Below, one piece after another: positions 24,036 to 32,471 of a stretch of DNA of 46,403 nucleotides. This DNA comes from Actinomycetota bacterium. GTDB lineage: Bacteria; Actinomycetota; Actinomycetes; Actinomycetales; Microbacteriaceae. The DNA lies in the NCBI GenBank assembly GCA_018268515.1, contig JAFDWK010000044.1, positions 1-46,403 on the forward strand, in the 5' to 3' direction. The position numbers and the translations under genes were made by a program. The notes beneath the pieces are model-generated. The model did no database searches. It was given only the letters and a program-made list of their open reading frames with translations, and was not told where the DNA came from. How positions within the stretch are numbered: the first letter of the stretch is position 1; each line of letters begins with the position of its first letter.

Positions 24036-24940
24036 GCGCCTCCCCGCGCCCGTCGCACGCGCTGCGCCGCCTCCTCTCCTCCGTCCCCGGGCTGTTCGGG
24101 CTGATCGTCGTGGCCGTGATCCTCGTCACCGCGGGCGTGTCGCTGTTCTGGACGCCTTTCGATCCGCGCGCCACCGACGTCGCCTCCCGCTGGCTGGCGC
24201 CGAGCTGGCCGCATCTGCTCGGCACGGACCTCACCGGGCGGGACATCCTGAGCCTGATCATGGCCGGGTCCCGCACGACCGTACTCGTCGCCGTCGGGGC
24301 GGGCTTGATCGCCACGCTGATCGGGATCGCGCTCGGCGCGCTCGGCGCCCTCACCGCGCGCTGGGTGCGCGAGACGGTGGCCGTGCTCGTCGACGTCCTC
24401 ATCGCGTTCCCCGTGCTCATCATCGCCATGCTGATCTCGACGGTGCAGGGCGGATCGCTCTGGGTCGTGATCTGGGCCGTCGGGATCGGCTTCGGCGTGA
24501 ATGTCGCCCGGGTCACCCGCCCCGAGCTGCGCCGCGTGCAGCACAGCGACTTCGTCACCGCCGGGAAGGCGTCCGGCCTGAGCCCGCTGCAGAACCTCGT
24601 GCAGCACCTGCTGCCCAACATCGCCCCGGTGTTCATCGTGCAGCTGAGCTGGGCCATGGCCACGGCCGTCCTCGCCGAGGCGGGGCTGTCCTACCTCGGC
24701 TTCGGCGCCTCGGTCGTCGATCCGTCCTGGGGGGTCCTGCTCGCCGACCTGCAGCGCTACATCCAGATCCACCCGCTCACCGTGGTGTGGCCGGGGCTCG
24801 CGATCACGATCACGGTGCTCGCGTTCAACCTGCTCGGCGACGCGCTGCGCGACGCGACGGATCCCACGCTGCGCACCGGTCGCCGTCCGGCGGGTCGGGC
24901 CCGTGCCGGACAGCCGCGCCTGCCGGAGGTGACCGCATGA
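24032..24940 (+). CDS. DppC-type ABC transporter permease
   Basis: Second permease, 302 aa. DppC features include FDPRATD after the first helix, LLGTDLTGRDILSLIMAGSR and the EAA-type loop VTAGKASGLSPLQNLVQHLL. Start and stop both overlap neighbouring genes (ATGA at each end), so the subunits are translationally coupled. Confidence 0.9.
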   Translation: MSASPRPSHALRRLLSSVPGLFGLIVVAVILVTAGVSLFWTPFDPRATDVASRWLAPSWPHLLGTDLTGRDILSLIMAGSRTTVLVAVGAGLIATLIGIALGALGALTARWVRETVAVLVDVLIAFPVLIIAMLISTVQGGSLWVVIWAVGIGFGVNVARVTRPELRRVQHSDFVTAGKASGLSPLQNLVQHLLPNIAPVFIVQLSWAMATAVLAEAGLSYLGFGASVVDPSWGVLLADLQRYIQIHPLTVVWPGLAITITVLAFNLLGDALRDATDPTLRTGRRPAGRARAGQPRLPEVTA

Positions 24941-25743
24941 CGCTCGAGGTGACCGACCTCGTCATCGAGGTCGACGGCCGCCCGGTCGTGGACGGCGTCT
25001 CCTTCGCCGTGCCGGACGGCGCGCGCGTCGGCCTCATCGGCGAGTCCGGATCCGGCAAGTCGCTCACAGCCCTCGCGCTCATGGGACTCCTGCCCGACGG
25101 CGCGACCGCCTCGGGCAGCGTGCGCTGGAACGGCCGCGAGATCCTGAACCTGCCCGACCGCGAACTCGCCAGGATCCGCGGCGACGAGATCGGCATGGTC
25201 TTCCAGGAGCCGCAGACGGCGCTCAACCCGATCCGCACGATCGGCCGACAGATCGCGGAGACCATCCGGATCCACACTCGCTCCGATCGTCGTGCCGCGC
25301 GCGTCCGTGCCGTCGCCGAGGCCGCGCGCGTCGCGCTGCCGGATCCCGAGCGCATCGTGGACCGCTACCCGCATCAGCTGAGCGGCGGCCAGCGTCAGCG
25401 CGCCGCGATCGCGATCGCCCTCGCCGCACGGCCCCGCCTGCTCATCGCGGACGAGCCCACCACAGCCCTCGACGTCACGATCCAGGCCGGCGTGCTGACG
25501 CTCCTGCTCTCGCTCGTGGAGTCGGACGGGATGTCGCTCGTGTTCATCACGCACGACCTCGCGGTGCTCGCGCAGGTCGCCACGCACGCCGTGGTTCTCG
25601 CCGGCGGCCGCGTGGTCGAATCGGGTCCGCTCGAGACGCTGCTGACGGCGCCGGCCTCGCCGATCACGCAGGGTCTGCTGCGCGATGCGACCGCGACCCT
25701 GTGGCGCCCTTCGACGGGCTCAGAGACCGAGGACGAGGGATGA
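24937..25743 (+). CDS. ABC transporter ATP-binding protein (DppD-type)
   Basis: Cytoplasmic ATPase subunit, 268 aa. Walker A is GESGSGKS (residues about 35-42), the Q-loop FQEPQTALNP, the signature LSGGQRQRAA, Walker B LLIADEPTTALD and the H-loop FITHDLAVL. It lacks the usual C-terminal oligopeptide extension with the Cys cluster: instead the last 13 residues (WRPSTGSETEDEG) are encoded by a copy of the dispersed palindromic repeat. Start and stop overlap neighbours. Confidence 0.92.
   Translation: MTLEVTDLVIEVDGRPVVDGVSFAVPDGARVGLIGESGSGKSLTALALMGLLPDGATASGSVRWNGREILNLPDRELARIRGDEIGMVFQEPQTALNPIRTIGRQIAETIRIHTRSDRRAARVRAVAEAARVALPDPERIVDRYPHQLSGGQRQRAAIAIALAARPRLLIADEPTTALDVTIQAGVLTLLLSLVESDGMSLVFITHDLAVLAQVATHAVVLAGGRVVESGPLETLLTAPASPITQGLLRDATATLWRPSTGSETEDEG
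25706..25728. repeat. dispersed repeat inside the 3' end of an ABC ATPase gene
   Basis: GCCCTTCGACGGGCTCAG is the reverse complement of the repeat core seen at 17099-17122. Here it is translated as part of the C-terminal tail of the upstream ATPase. Confidence 0.7.
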
Positions 25744-26543
25744 CCGAGAACCCGCTGATCCGCGCCCGCGGCCTGCGCCGGGAGTACTTTCGGGGACGGT
25801 CCCCGAGCCGGTCGCAGGGCGCCCGGCGCGCCCGCACCGTCGCGCTCGACGACGTGGACCTCGAGGTGACCGCCGGCCGCGCACTCGGGATCATCGGCGA
25901 ATCCGGATCCGGCAAGTCCACCCTGATCCGGCTGCTGCTGGGACTCGACCGCCCGACGGCGGGGACCGTGCAGGTCGACGGACGTCCGGTCGATGCGGCG
26001 GCCTCGGCGCGGGCGCTGCACTGGCTGCGCCGCGAGACGGGGCTCGTGTTCCAGGATCCGTACGCCTCGCTGGATCCCCGGCAGTCGATCGGACGGATCG
26101 TGTCGGAGCCGCTGCGGGCGCTGGACATCGACGGGGATCATCGCGCCAGGGTCGGCGAGGTGCTCGCCCAGGTCGGACTCGACCCCGCGTCGGCCTCGCG
26201 CCACCCGCACGAGTTCTCGGGCGGCCAGCGGCAGCGCGTGGCGCTGGCCCGGGCGATCGCGCACCGCCCGCGGATCCTCGTCGGCGATGAGCCGCTGTCT
26301 GCGCTCGACGTCACCGTGCGCGCGCAGATCCTCGACCTGCTCTGCGAACTCAGCCGCGACGGGATGACTCTCGTGCTCGTCTCGCACGACATCGGCGTGG
26401 TGCAGAACCTGTGCCAGGACGTCGCCGTGATGAAGGACGGCCGCATCGTCGAACACGGTCCCACCGCCCGCGTGCTGCACCACCCCGAGCAGGACTACAC
26501 GAAGCGGCTGCTGGCGGCGATCCCGGTCATCCCCGGGCGCTGA
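25740..26543 (+). CDS. ABC transporter ATP-binding protein (DppF-type)
   Basis: Second ATPase, 267 aa. Walker A GESGSGKST, Q-loop FQDPYASLDP, signature FSGGQRQRVA, Walker B ILVGDEPLSALD, H-loop VSHDIGVV. FQDPYASLDPRQ is typical of the DppF/OppF side of the dimer. The first 30 residues contain a basic insertion (RGRSPSRSQGARRAR). It ends the operon; the GNAT gene converges from the right with 46 nt between them. Confidence 0.92.
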   Translation: MTENPLIRARGLRREYFRGRSPSRSQGARRARTVALDDVDLEVTAGRALGIIGESGSGKSTLIRLLLGLDRPTAGTVQVDGRPVDAAASARALHWLRRETGLVFQDPYASLDPRQSIGRIVSEPLRALDIDGDHRARVGEVLAQVGLDPASASRHPHEFSGGQRQRVALARAIAHRPRILVGDEPLSALDVTVRAQILDLLCELSRDGMTLVLVSHDIGVVQNLCQDVAVMKDGRIVEHGPTARVLHHPEQDYTKRLLAAIPVIPGR

Positions 26544-26550
26544 GCGTTCC

Positions 26551-26602
26551 GCTCTACAGCGACCTCCTGCCCTACGGCAGCTTCTTGCTCTACAGCGACC
26601 TC
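26551..26602. repeat. 36-bp in-frame duplication at the 3' end of the GNAT gene
   Basis: GCTCTACAGCGACCTC occurs at 26551-26566 and 26587-26602, exactly 36 bp apart. The right copy encodes the final residues and stop (RSL-stop) of the GNAT protein on the minus strand; the left copy repeats these codons, in frame, after the stop. Confidence 0.8.
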
Positions 26603-27150
26603 TGCAGGAACAGCACGTCGAGCGTGCGGCCGAACTTCACGCCGACGCCCTTCAGGTGCCCGGCGTCCACGAAGCCGTACCGTCGGTGCAGGGCGATCGA
26701 TGCGGCCGCGGCCGTCGGCTCGATCACGGCGATGAGCTCGTGCAGCCCCGCCTTCGCCGACGCGTCCAGCAGCGCCTCCAGGAGCGCCTTCCCCCGCCCC
26801 CGCCCCGCGGCGTCGGGGCTCAGGTAGATCGTGTTCTCGGCGCTGAACCGGTAGGCCGACTTCGCGCGCCAGTGCTGCGCGTACGCGAAGCCGAGCACGA
26901 TGCCTTCTGCGTCCTCCGCGACGAGGAACGGCAGCCCGGTCGCGCCGAGCAGGTCGAGCTTGTGCTCCCAGACCGCGAGGTCCGTCTCCTCCTCGTCGAA
27001 GGTCACGGTGCTCGTGCGCACGTAGTGGTTGTAGATGTTGCGGATCGCGGCGAGGTCCTCCGCCGCCGCCGGGCGGATCCGCGCGGCGGGCGCGGCCTGC
27101 GGTGCCTGGGCCGAGACGCCCTGCTGCGGAACGGTCGGGGTGTCGCTCAT
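26590..27150 (-). CDS. GNAT family N-acetyltransferase (phosphinothricin acetyltransferase-like)
   Basis: 186-aa acetyl-CoA-dependent N-acetyltransferase. The pattern [20 protein letters not shown], then [25 protein letters not shown] (acetyl-CoA loop GRGRG) and [14 protein letters not shown] is that of the phosphinothricin/L-amino-acid acetyltransferase subgroup. The first 25 residues are Ala/Gln/Pro-rich and probably disordered. The ATG overlaps the ung stop (ATGA); it is the last gene of a four-gene minus-strand operon. Its natural substrate is unknown. Confidence 0.88.
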   Translation of the reverse strand: MSDTPTVPQQGVSAQAPQAAPAARIRPAAAEDLAAIRNIYNHYVRTSTVTFDEEETDLAVWEHKLDLLGATGLPFLVAEDAEGIVLGFAYAQHWRAKSAYRFSAENTIYLSPDAAGRGRGKALLEALLDASAKAGLHELIAVIEPTAAAASIALHRRYGFVDAGHLKGVGVKFGRTLDVLFLQRSL

Positions 27151-27836
27151 GCGATCCTCCAGTCGACGCGGGCGGCGCCCTGCTCCTCGAGCAGCGCGTT
27201 GACGCGGGAGAACGGCCGGGATCCGAAGAATCCGCGGCTCGCCGAGAGCGGCGACGGGTGCGCCGACGCCACGACCGGGGTCGCGCCGAGCATGGGCCGC
27301 AGGCCTTCGGCGTCGCGGCCCCACAGCACCGCGACGAGCGGGACGTCGCGCGCGACGAGGGCACGGATCGCGAGCTCGGTGACCTTCTCCCAGCCCCAGC
27401 CGCGATGCGACGCCGGCGTGCCGGGGCGCACCGTGAGCACCCTGTTCAGCAGCATGACGCCCTGGTCGCTCCACGCCGAGAGGTCGCCGTGCGGGGCCGG
27501 TGCGATGCCGAGGTCGGTCTCGAGCTCGCGGTAGATGTTGCCGAGGCTGCGCGGCAGCGGGCGCACGGCCCGGTCCACCGCGAAGGACAGCCCGATCGGA
27601 TGACCCGGGGTGGGATACGGATCCTGACCGACGATGAGCACCTTCACGTCGGCGAGCGGGCGGGAGAAGGCGCGCAGCACGTTCTCGCCGGCCGGCAGAT
27701 AGCCCCGGCCGGCCGCCGTCTCCGCACGCAGCCGGTCGCCGAGCTCCGCGACGAGCGGGGCGACAGGGGCGAGCGCCTCGGCCCAGCCCGCATCGAGCTT
27801 CCCGTCGGCGGCAAGCTCCGCGAGCGACTTCGGCAT
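27147..27836 (-). CDS. ung: uracil-DNA glycosylase
   Basis: Family 1 uracil-DNA glycosylase, 229 aa, removing uracil from DNA at the start of base-excision repair. The water-activating motif is GQDPYP at residues 70-75 (catalytic Asp72); the DNA-intercalation motif is [13 protein letters not shown] near the C-terminus. Length is normal. Start and stop both overlap neighbours (TGATG upstream, ATGA downstream), so expression is coupled with the S51-like peptidase and the GNAT protein. Confidence 0.97.
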   Translation of the reverse strand: MPKSLAELAADGKLDAGWAEALAPVAPLVAELGDRLRAETAAGRGYLPAGENVLRAFSRPLADVKVLIVGQDPYPTPGHPIGLSFAVDRAVRPLPRSLGNIYRELETDLGIAPAPHGDLSAWSDQGVMLLNRVLTVRPGTPASHRGWGWEKVTELAIRALVARDVPLVAVLWGRDAEGLRPMLGATPVVASAHPSPLSASRGFFGSRPFSRVNALLEEQGAARVDWRIA

Positions 27837-28555
27837 CAGAGCGCCGCCCGGTCGCTCGAGACCGTCACGCCCTCGGTTCCGGCGAACACGCGCCAGACGC
27901 TGCCCTCGCCGGCGATCCGCAGACCCTCGGCATCTGCGATGAGCACCGTGCTCTCGTCGATCCCGAGCCCGCCGTCGATCGCCCCCGACTCGGTCGCCGC
28001 GATCAAGCGGCTGAGCGTGCCCCACTGCGCGACGTGCACGTCGATCGCGACGTCGACCAGGCCGATGCCGGGCACGACCGTGATCTCGTCGAGGTCCTCC
28101 GCGGTCTCCTCGGGGGCGACCGGGACCGCACTGATCCGCCAGCCGCCGAGGATCGCCCGCTCCGCGGCGAGCATCGCGCCGGCCGAGAAGCCGAGATAGG
28201 GGGTTCCGGCCTGCACCGCGGTGCGGATGACGTCGTACCCGCCCTCGAGCGCAGAGTGATACGCCGGGGTCAGGCCCCCGCCGATGACGATCGCGTCGAC
28301 GCCGTCGAACACGCCGGGATCCACGACATCGCTCGGCCCCACGGTCACGACCGTGGCGTCGACGGGCGTCGCCCCGTCGGCGGTGAGCGCTGCGAGGAGG
28401 TCCTCCGCGTGCGTCGTCGACGCGTCCTCGCGCACGGTCACCACCACGACGGACGCACGCTCGCGTCCCGCCGCCGCGGCGCGAGCCGTCGCCTCCGCGG
28501 CGAACGGCGCGTATGCGGCGCGGCCGAACCCGCCGCCGACCAGATGCACGCCCAC
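27836..28555 (-). CDS. peptidase S51-like (cyanophycinase/dipeptidase E fold) protein
   Basis: 239-aa protein with the class I amidotransferase-like fold of peptidase S51. The nucleophile elbow is [14 protein letters not shown] (Ser in SAG), preceded by [17 protein letters not shown], the typical Gly-rich strand. The His/Asp-Glu partners are likely in [11 protein letters not shown] and [12 protein letters not shown], the latter a family landmark. Probably cleaves acidic dipeptides or serves another hydrolase role; substrate unknown. GTG start at 28555 lies 2 nt after the SDR stop and has GAGGA upstream. Confidence 0.85.
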   Translation of the reverse strand: MGVHLVGGGFGRAAYAPFAAEATARAAAAGRERASVVVVTVREDASTTHAEDLLAALTADGATPVDATVVTVGPSDVVDPGVFDGVDAIVIGGGLTPAYHSALEGGYDVIRTAVQAGTPYLGFSAGAMLAAERAILGGWRISAVPVAPEETAEDLDEITVVPGIGLVDVAIDVHVAQWGTLSRLIAATESGAIDGGLGIDESTVLIADAEGLRIAGEGSVWRVFAGTEGVTVSSDRAAL

Positions 28556-28557
28556 GC

Positions 28558-29352
28558 TCAGTCCTCCCCGCGCGGGCGCAGCGGCCCTCGGGCGAGCAGG
28601 TGCGCGGCGGCCTGCGCCACCGGGCGGATCACGACCAGGTCGAGGTTCACGTGCGCGGGCGCGTTCAGGGCATAGGCGATCACGTCGGCGACGTCCTCGG
28701 CGACCAGCGGCGCCTCGACCCCCGCGTAGACGGCCTCGGCGGCGACCGCATCGCCACCGAGCCGGCGCAGGGTGAACTCCTCGGTGTGCACGAGCCCGGG
28801 GGCGATCTCGGTCACCCGGATCGGCTCGCCGTTGAGTTCCTGGCGCAGCACCTGCGGGATCATCGCCTCCGCCGCCTTCGCCGCGTTGTACCCGGATCCG
28901 CCCGGATACGCGTCACGGGCCGCGACCGAGGTCAGGAAGAGCAGGTCGGCGTGTCCGCCACCGGCGGCCGCCGCGCGCAGCTGCGGCAGCAGGGCCGCGG
29001 TGAGCTGCTGCACGGCGAGCACGTTCGCCTCGAACATCCAGCGCCACTTCTGGGCGGATCCGTCCTCGACCCGGTCGGTGCCGCGGGCGCCGCCGGCGAC
29101 GTGCACGACCGCGTGCAGCGGGCCGGTCTGCGCGAGGTGCTCCGCGAGCCCCGCGATCTGCTCCGCGTCGGTGAGGTCCGCCGCGAACGCGGTGGAGCCG
29201 GTCTCCGCGGCGAGCGCCTGCAGGCGGTCCTCACGACGCGCGACGCCGACCACGTCCCAGCCGCTCACGCGGAGGGCCCGTACCGCGGCCTCGCCGATCC
29301 CGGTGCTCGCGCCCGTCACCACGGCACGCCTGATCACAGCATTGTTCGCCAT
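28558..29352 (-). CDS. short-chain dehydrogenase/reductase
   Basis: Classical SDR oxidoreductase, 264 aa. NAD(P)-binding TGASTGIG (residues 14-21), a basic residue pair at VARREDRL suggesting NADPH preference, [21 protein letters not shown] with catalytic Ser, Tyr and Lys, and [11 protein letters not shown]. Substrate unknown. It heads the four-gene operon SDR, S51-like, ung, GNAT. On the minus strand TAGCGT lies 7 nt before the ATG, so the operon mRNA is probably leaderless. Confidence 0.92.
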   Translation of the reverse strand: MANNAVIRRAVVTGASTGIGEAAVRALRVSGWDVVGVARREDRLQALAAETGSTAFAADLTDAEQIAGLAEHLAQTGPLHAVVHVAGGARGTDRVEDGSAQKWRWMFEANVLAVQQLTAALLPQLRAAAAGGGHADLLFLTSVAARDAYPGGSGYNAAKAAEAMIPQVLRQELNGEPIRVTEIAPGLVHTEEFTLRRLGGDAVAAEAVYAGVEAPLVAEDVADVIAYALNAPAHVNLDLVVIRPVAQAAAHLLARGPLRPRGED

Positions 29353-29592
29353 GGCGACAACGCTACGGGATCCGTCTGTGCGTGGCGATGCCCGGCGACC
29401 GGGTCCCGATCCGCGGATTTTCGGGCGCCAGGCGTGTTACGTCACATTTCCGGATCCTTGTTGACAGCGCCCGGCTGTTCGTACTCTCGATGCAACGCCC
29501 CTGGAGCATCCACCCGGTCCGGGGACGGCATACCTCTTACCTGCTCGACCTGCGACGCGGTTCCCGTGACGCCCCATCCCAAGGAGACACTC
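29353..29592. other. metY upstream region
   Basis: 240 bp between divergent SDR and metY. It holds the SDR -10 (minus) and a possible metY promoter: TTGTTGACA at 29458-29466 and TACTCT at 29482-29487. The remaining leader of about 100 nt is C/G-rich, with short complementary stretches (ACCCGGTCC and GGGGACGG near 29512-29526). I looked for SAM riboswitch cores such as GGCAACC or the SAM-II pattern and found none. Confidence 0.4.
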
Positions 29593-30915
29593 ATGACCGC
29601 CGCGGAGAACTGGCGCTTCGAGACCAAGCAGATCCACTCGGGCGCCGCGCCCGACCCCGTCACCAAGGCGCGCGCCACGCCGATCTACCAGACCACGTCG
29701 TACGTGTTCGACAACGCGGACCACGCGGCGAACCTGTTCGCCCTGGCCGAGTTCGGCAACATCTACACCCGGATCCAGAACCCGACGCAGGACGTGCTGG
29801 AGCAGCGCCTCGCCGCGCTCGAGGGCGGCACCGGCGCGCTCGTGCTCGCTTCCGGCCAGGCTGCCTCGACCTTCGCGATCCTCAACATCGCGCAGGCCGG
29901 CGACCACTTCGTCTCGAGCTCGTCGATCTACGGCGGCACGTACAACCTGTTCAAGTACACGCTCGCCAAGCTCGGCATCGAGGTCACCTTCGTCGAGAAC
30001 CAGGACGACCTCGAGGAGTGGCGACGCGCCGTGCGCCCGAACACGAAGCTGTTCTTCGCGGAGACCATCGGCAACCCGCAGGTCAACGTGCTCGACATCC
30101 GCGGCATCGCCGACATCGCGCACGCCGCCGGCGTGCCCCTGATCGCCGACAACACGATCGCGACCCCGTACCTGATCCGCCCGTTCGAGCACGGCGCCGA
30201 CATCGTGGTGCACTCGGTCACCAAGTTCCTCGGCGGCCACGGCACCACCATCGGCGGCGCGATCATCGACGGCGGTTCCTTCGCCTGGTCGCAGAACGTG
30301 GAGAAGTTCCCGGGCCTCACCGAGCCGGACCCCTCCTACCACGGCGCGTCCTACACCACCGCGGTCGGCGATGGCCTCGCCTACATCATCAAGGCCCGCG
30401 TGCAGCTGCTCCGCGACCTCGGCTCGGCCATCGCTCCGCAGAGCGCCTGGAACCTCATCCAGGGCATCGAGACGCTGTCGCTGCGCATCGAGCGCCACGT
30501 GCAGAACGCGCAGGAGATCGCCGAGTGGCTGGACGCGCGCGACGACGTCGCCGCGGTCAACTACTCGGGCCTGCCCACCTCGCCCTGGTACGCGGCGGCG
30601 AACACCTACGCGCCGAAGGGCGTCGGCGCCGTGCTGTCCTTCGAGCTGAAGGGCGGCGTCGAGGCCGGCCGCGAGTTCGTGAACAACCTCGAGCTGTTCA
30701 GCCACCTCGCCAACATCGGCGACGTGCGCTCGCTGGTCATCCACCCCGCCTCCACCACGCACGCCCAGCTCACCCCGGAGCAGCAGCTCACCGCGGGCGT
30801 CACCCCGGGCCTGGTGCGCCTGTCGGTGGGACTGGAGAACATCGACGATCTGAAGGCCGACCTCGATCAGGCCCTCGCCGCGGCGCGCAAGGTGACCGAG
30901 GCCGCCCGCGCCTGA
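29593..30915 (+). CDS. metY: O-acetylhomoserine aminocarboxypropyltransferase
   Basis: PLP-dependent enzyme that joins O-acetylhomoserine with sulfide to give homocysteine in methionine synthesis. 440 aa, normal length. PLP-binding Lys211 lies in HSVTKFLGGHG; other marks are TPIYQTTSYVF, YTRIQNPTQDVLEQRLAALE and SSSIYGGTYNLF, with the C-terminal LVRLSVGLENIDDL. The long form of Cys/Met enzymes (with an insert around PGLTEPDPSYHG) distinguishes it from MetB/MetZ. AAGGAG precedes the ATG. It ends in a UUCG hairpin, so it is likely transcribed apart from the distant metX. Confidence 0.96.
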   Translation: MTAAENWRFETKQIHSGAAPDPVTKARATPIYQTTSYVFDNADHAANLFALAEFGNIYTRIQNPTQDVLEQRLAALEGGTGALVLASGQAASTFAILNIAQAGDHFVSSSSIYGGTYNLFKYTLAKLGIEVTFVENQDDLEEWRRAVRPNTKLFFAETIGNPQVNVLDIRGIADIAHAAGVPLIADNTIATPYLIRPFEHGADIVVHSVTKFLGGHGTTIGGAIIDGGSFAWSQNVEKFPGLTEPDPSYHGASYTTAVGDGLAYIIKARVQLLRDLGSAIAPQSAWNLIQGIETLSLRIERHVQNAQEIAEWLDARDDVAAVNYSGLPTSPWYAAANTYAPKGVGAVLSFELKGGVEAGREFVNNLELFSHLANIGDVRSLVIHPASTTHAQLTPEQQLTAGVTPGLVRLSVGLENIDDLKADLDQALAAARKVTEAARA

Positions 30916-30938
30916 CCGCGCCCGCCGTTCACCGCACC

Positions 30939-30972
30939 GGAATGCCCCGGGTCTTCGGATCCGGGGCATTCC
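30939..30972 (+). terminator. UUCG-capped hairpin after metY
   Basis: A 15-bp stem (30939-30953 with 30958-30972, one G-U pair) capped by the very stable C(UUCG)G tetraloop, 24 nt after the metY stop. No U-tract. Confidence 0.85.
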
Positions 30973-31259
30973 CGCGTCCCTGCGGAATCGGCTGCCCCGT
31001 CGCTGCTGCGCGAGTCCCTGTCGCGCTGTCGCTGCGCCGCTGCGCCGGCTCGGCCTGTTCACCCCCCTCCACCGCCAATACCCCCACTGGCCGGCGCCGA
31101 TACGGGGAGGTAATGCCGCTCCGGAGGGGTGAACGCGCGCCGAATCGACGCAGGCCGCCGGGCGTGCGATCGTCCTCCACAGCCCGCGCAGGGCCGCGTT
31201 CGTGCACGGAGTACGTGCGCGCGCCCCAGGGATGCCAGCCCCGCGCCCAAGCTGGGTTC
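30973..31259. other. intergenic region with repeat copy 1
   Basis: Between the metY hairpin and the AbiEi-like gene. It contains the first 78-bp palindromic repeat. Left of it is a low-complexity run of CGCTG/CTGCG units (31001-31050). Nothing else recognisable. Confidence 0.5.
31057..31134. repeat. 78-bp palindromic repeat, copy 1
   Basis: Begins GTTCACCCCC and ends GGGGTGAAC. It aligns without gaps to copy 2 (32321-32398) at 59 of 78 positions by hand count. Its two arms are also complementary to each other (22 of 31 positions), with a shared half-site of the form GTTCACCCC then CGCC/CGGC then ACTACC/ATTACC. It lies about 125 nt before the AbiEi-like gene. Confidence 0.85.
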
Positions 31260-32243
31260 ATGGGCACGTCCATCACGATCGCTCGCGCGAGGGAGATCCT
31301 CCTCTCTCGAGAGGAGCTTCTCCTCGCAGGATGCAGCGAGCGGCAGATCCGCACACGGGTCGCCGAGGGCACACTCGTGCGGATTCGGCGCGATCGATAC
31401 GCTTTGACCGCTGATCTCACCGCCCTCTGGCCGGAAGACCGCCATCTGATCGACGTGGTCGCGATGCATCTGAACGGACGCGGATCCGATCCGGTCTTCT
31501 GGGGTCCTTCCGCCGCGGTGCTGCACAGGCTCCCGCTCTATCGGCTGAATCCGAAACACGTGCACACAGCGGTGCTCGGATCACGGCACGCGCGCACGAG
31601 AGCCGGCGTCGTCCAGCATGATGTCCTCCTGCCGGAGGACGACATCACGCAGGTCGAAGGGATCCGGTGCACGTCGCTCGACCGCACGATCCTCGACCTC
31701 GCCTGCACCGCGACCCCGGAAGCAGCGGTCGGTGTCGCCGATGCGGCGCTGCGTCGGGAGTGCGTCGATGGGCACCATCATGACGAGCAGCACGCCGAGC
31801 AGTGGCACTCCCGCATGTCGGAACGCGCCCAGCAGAGCCGCCTGCATGGGATCCGCCGGGCCAGGAACCTGATCGCATTCGCCGACGGGCGCGCCCAGCT
31901 ACCCGGGGAGAGCGTCAGCCGCCTGCAGCTGCATCGACTGGGTTTCCGCGACATGATGCTGCAGGTGCACATCGTCGGCGCCGCAGGCAACGACTACTGG
32001 CTGGACTTCGGCTTTCCCGGATCCCGGGTCTTCGGCGAGTTCGACGGTCAGGCCAAATACCTCGACGACGACCTGCGCGGAGGTCGTGCTCTGGCGCAGG
32101 TCCTGCTCGACGAGAAACGGCGCGAAGACGATGTCCGCGGTGTCACGGGGTGGCGCTTCGCTCGCTGGGAGGACCGGCACATCCGCACCGCGGAGACGCT
32201 CGGCCGACGCCTCTCCGCCTTCGGCCTGCGGCCGGCAGCATGA
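31260..32243 (+). CDS. AbiEi-type HTH protein with nuclease-like C-terminus
   Basis: 327-aa protein. Residues about 8-60 (REILLSREELLLAGCSERQI then GTLVRIRRDRYAL) resemble the winged-helix N-terminal domain of AbiEi-type antitoxins. Residues 78-165 match the following AbiEi-type region (FWGPSAAVLHRLPL, TSLDRTILDLAC). The C-terminus (about 217-307) looks like a PD-(D/E)XK nuclease of the DUF559/Vsr sort: GESVSRLQL, LDFGFP (Asp249), EFDGQAK (Glu260, Lys266), then DEKRREDDVRGVTGWRFARW. No AbiEii-type toxin gene is adjacent. The gene separates metY from metX and is bracketed by two 78-bp palindromes. Function unknown; defence, repair or mobility are possible. Confidence 0.75.
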   Translation: MGTSITIARAREILLSREELLLAGCSERQIRTRVAEGTLVRIRRDRYALTADLTALWPEDRHLIDVVAMHLNGRGSDPVFWGPSAAVLHRLPLYRLNPKHVHTAVLGSRHARTRAGVVQHDVLLPEDDITQVEGIRCTSLDRTILDLACTATPEAAVGVADAALRRECVDGHHHDEQHAEQWHSRMSERAQQSRLHGIRRARNLIAFADGRAQLPGESVSRLQLHRLGFRDMMLQVHIVGAAGNDYWLDFGFPGSRVFGEFDGQAKYLDDDLRGGRALAQVLLDEKRREDDVRGVTGWRFARWEDRHIRTAETLGRRLSAFGLRPAA

Positions 32244-32320
32244 GGCGCGCAGTCAGCGGGCGCCTGCGGTCAGCGGAGTTGCGCGCACGATCCGCGTGGT
32301 GCGCGTGAGAGCCCGTTCAC

Positions 32321-32398
32321 GTTCACCCCCTGATACCGCCACTACCCCCACTCGGCGACGCCGGTGGAGGGAGGTAGTGACGGCACGAGGGGGTGAAC
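32321..32398. repeat. 78-bp palindromic repeat, copy 2
   Basis: Begins GTTCACCCCCT and ends AGGGGGTGAAC, preceded by an extra GTTCAC. Arms match in reverse complement at 24 of 30 positions around an 18-nt centre; consensus half-site GTTCACCCCCT, 4 variable bases, then CCGCCACTACC. Same orientation, same length and about 76% identity with copy 1. It lies 77 nt after the AbiEi-like gene and 73 nt before metX. Confidence 0.88.
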
Positions 32399-32471
32399 AG
32401 CATGCGTCCGCGCGGCACTCCGGATCCGTAACCTTCCCCCGCTTCGGATCGCCACCCGGGAGAATGGATCC

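Noticed and set aside
29460-29592. Possible SAM riboswitch before metY
   Set aside because: The core sequences of SAM-I/IV, SAM-II and SAH classes were not found in the leader; only short GC-rich complementarity is visible.
31057-32398. Classical insertion sequence around the AbiEi-like gene
   Set aside because: The flanking repeats are direct copies that are each palindromic, no DDE or HUH transposase motif is present in the enclosed protein, and no target-site duplication was found.
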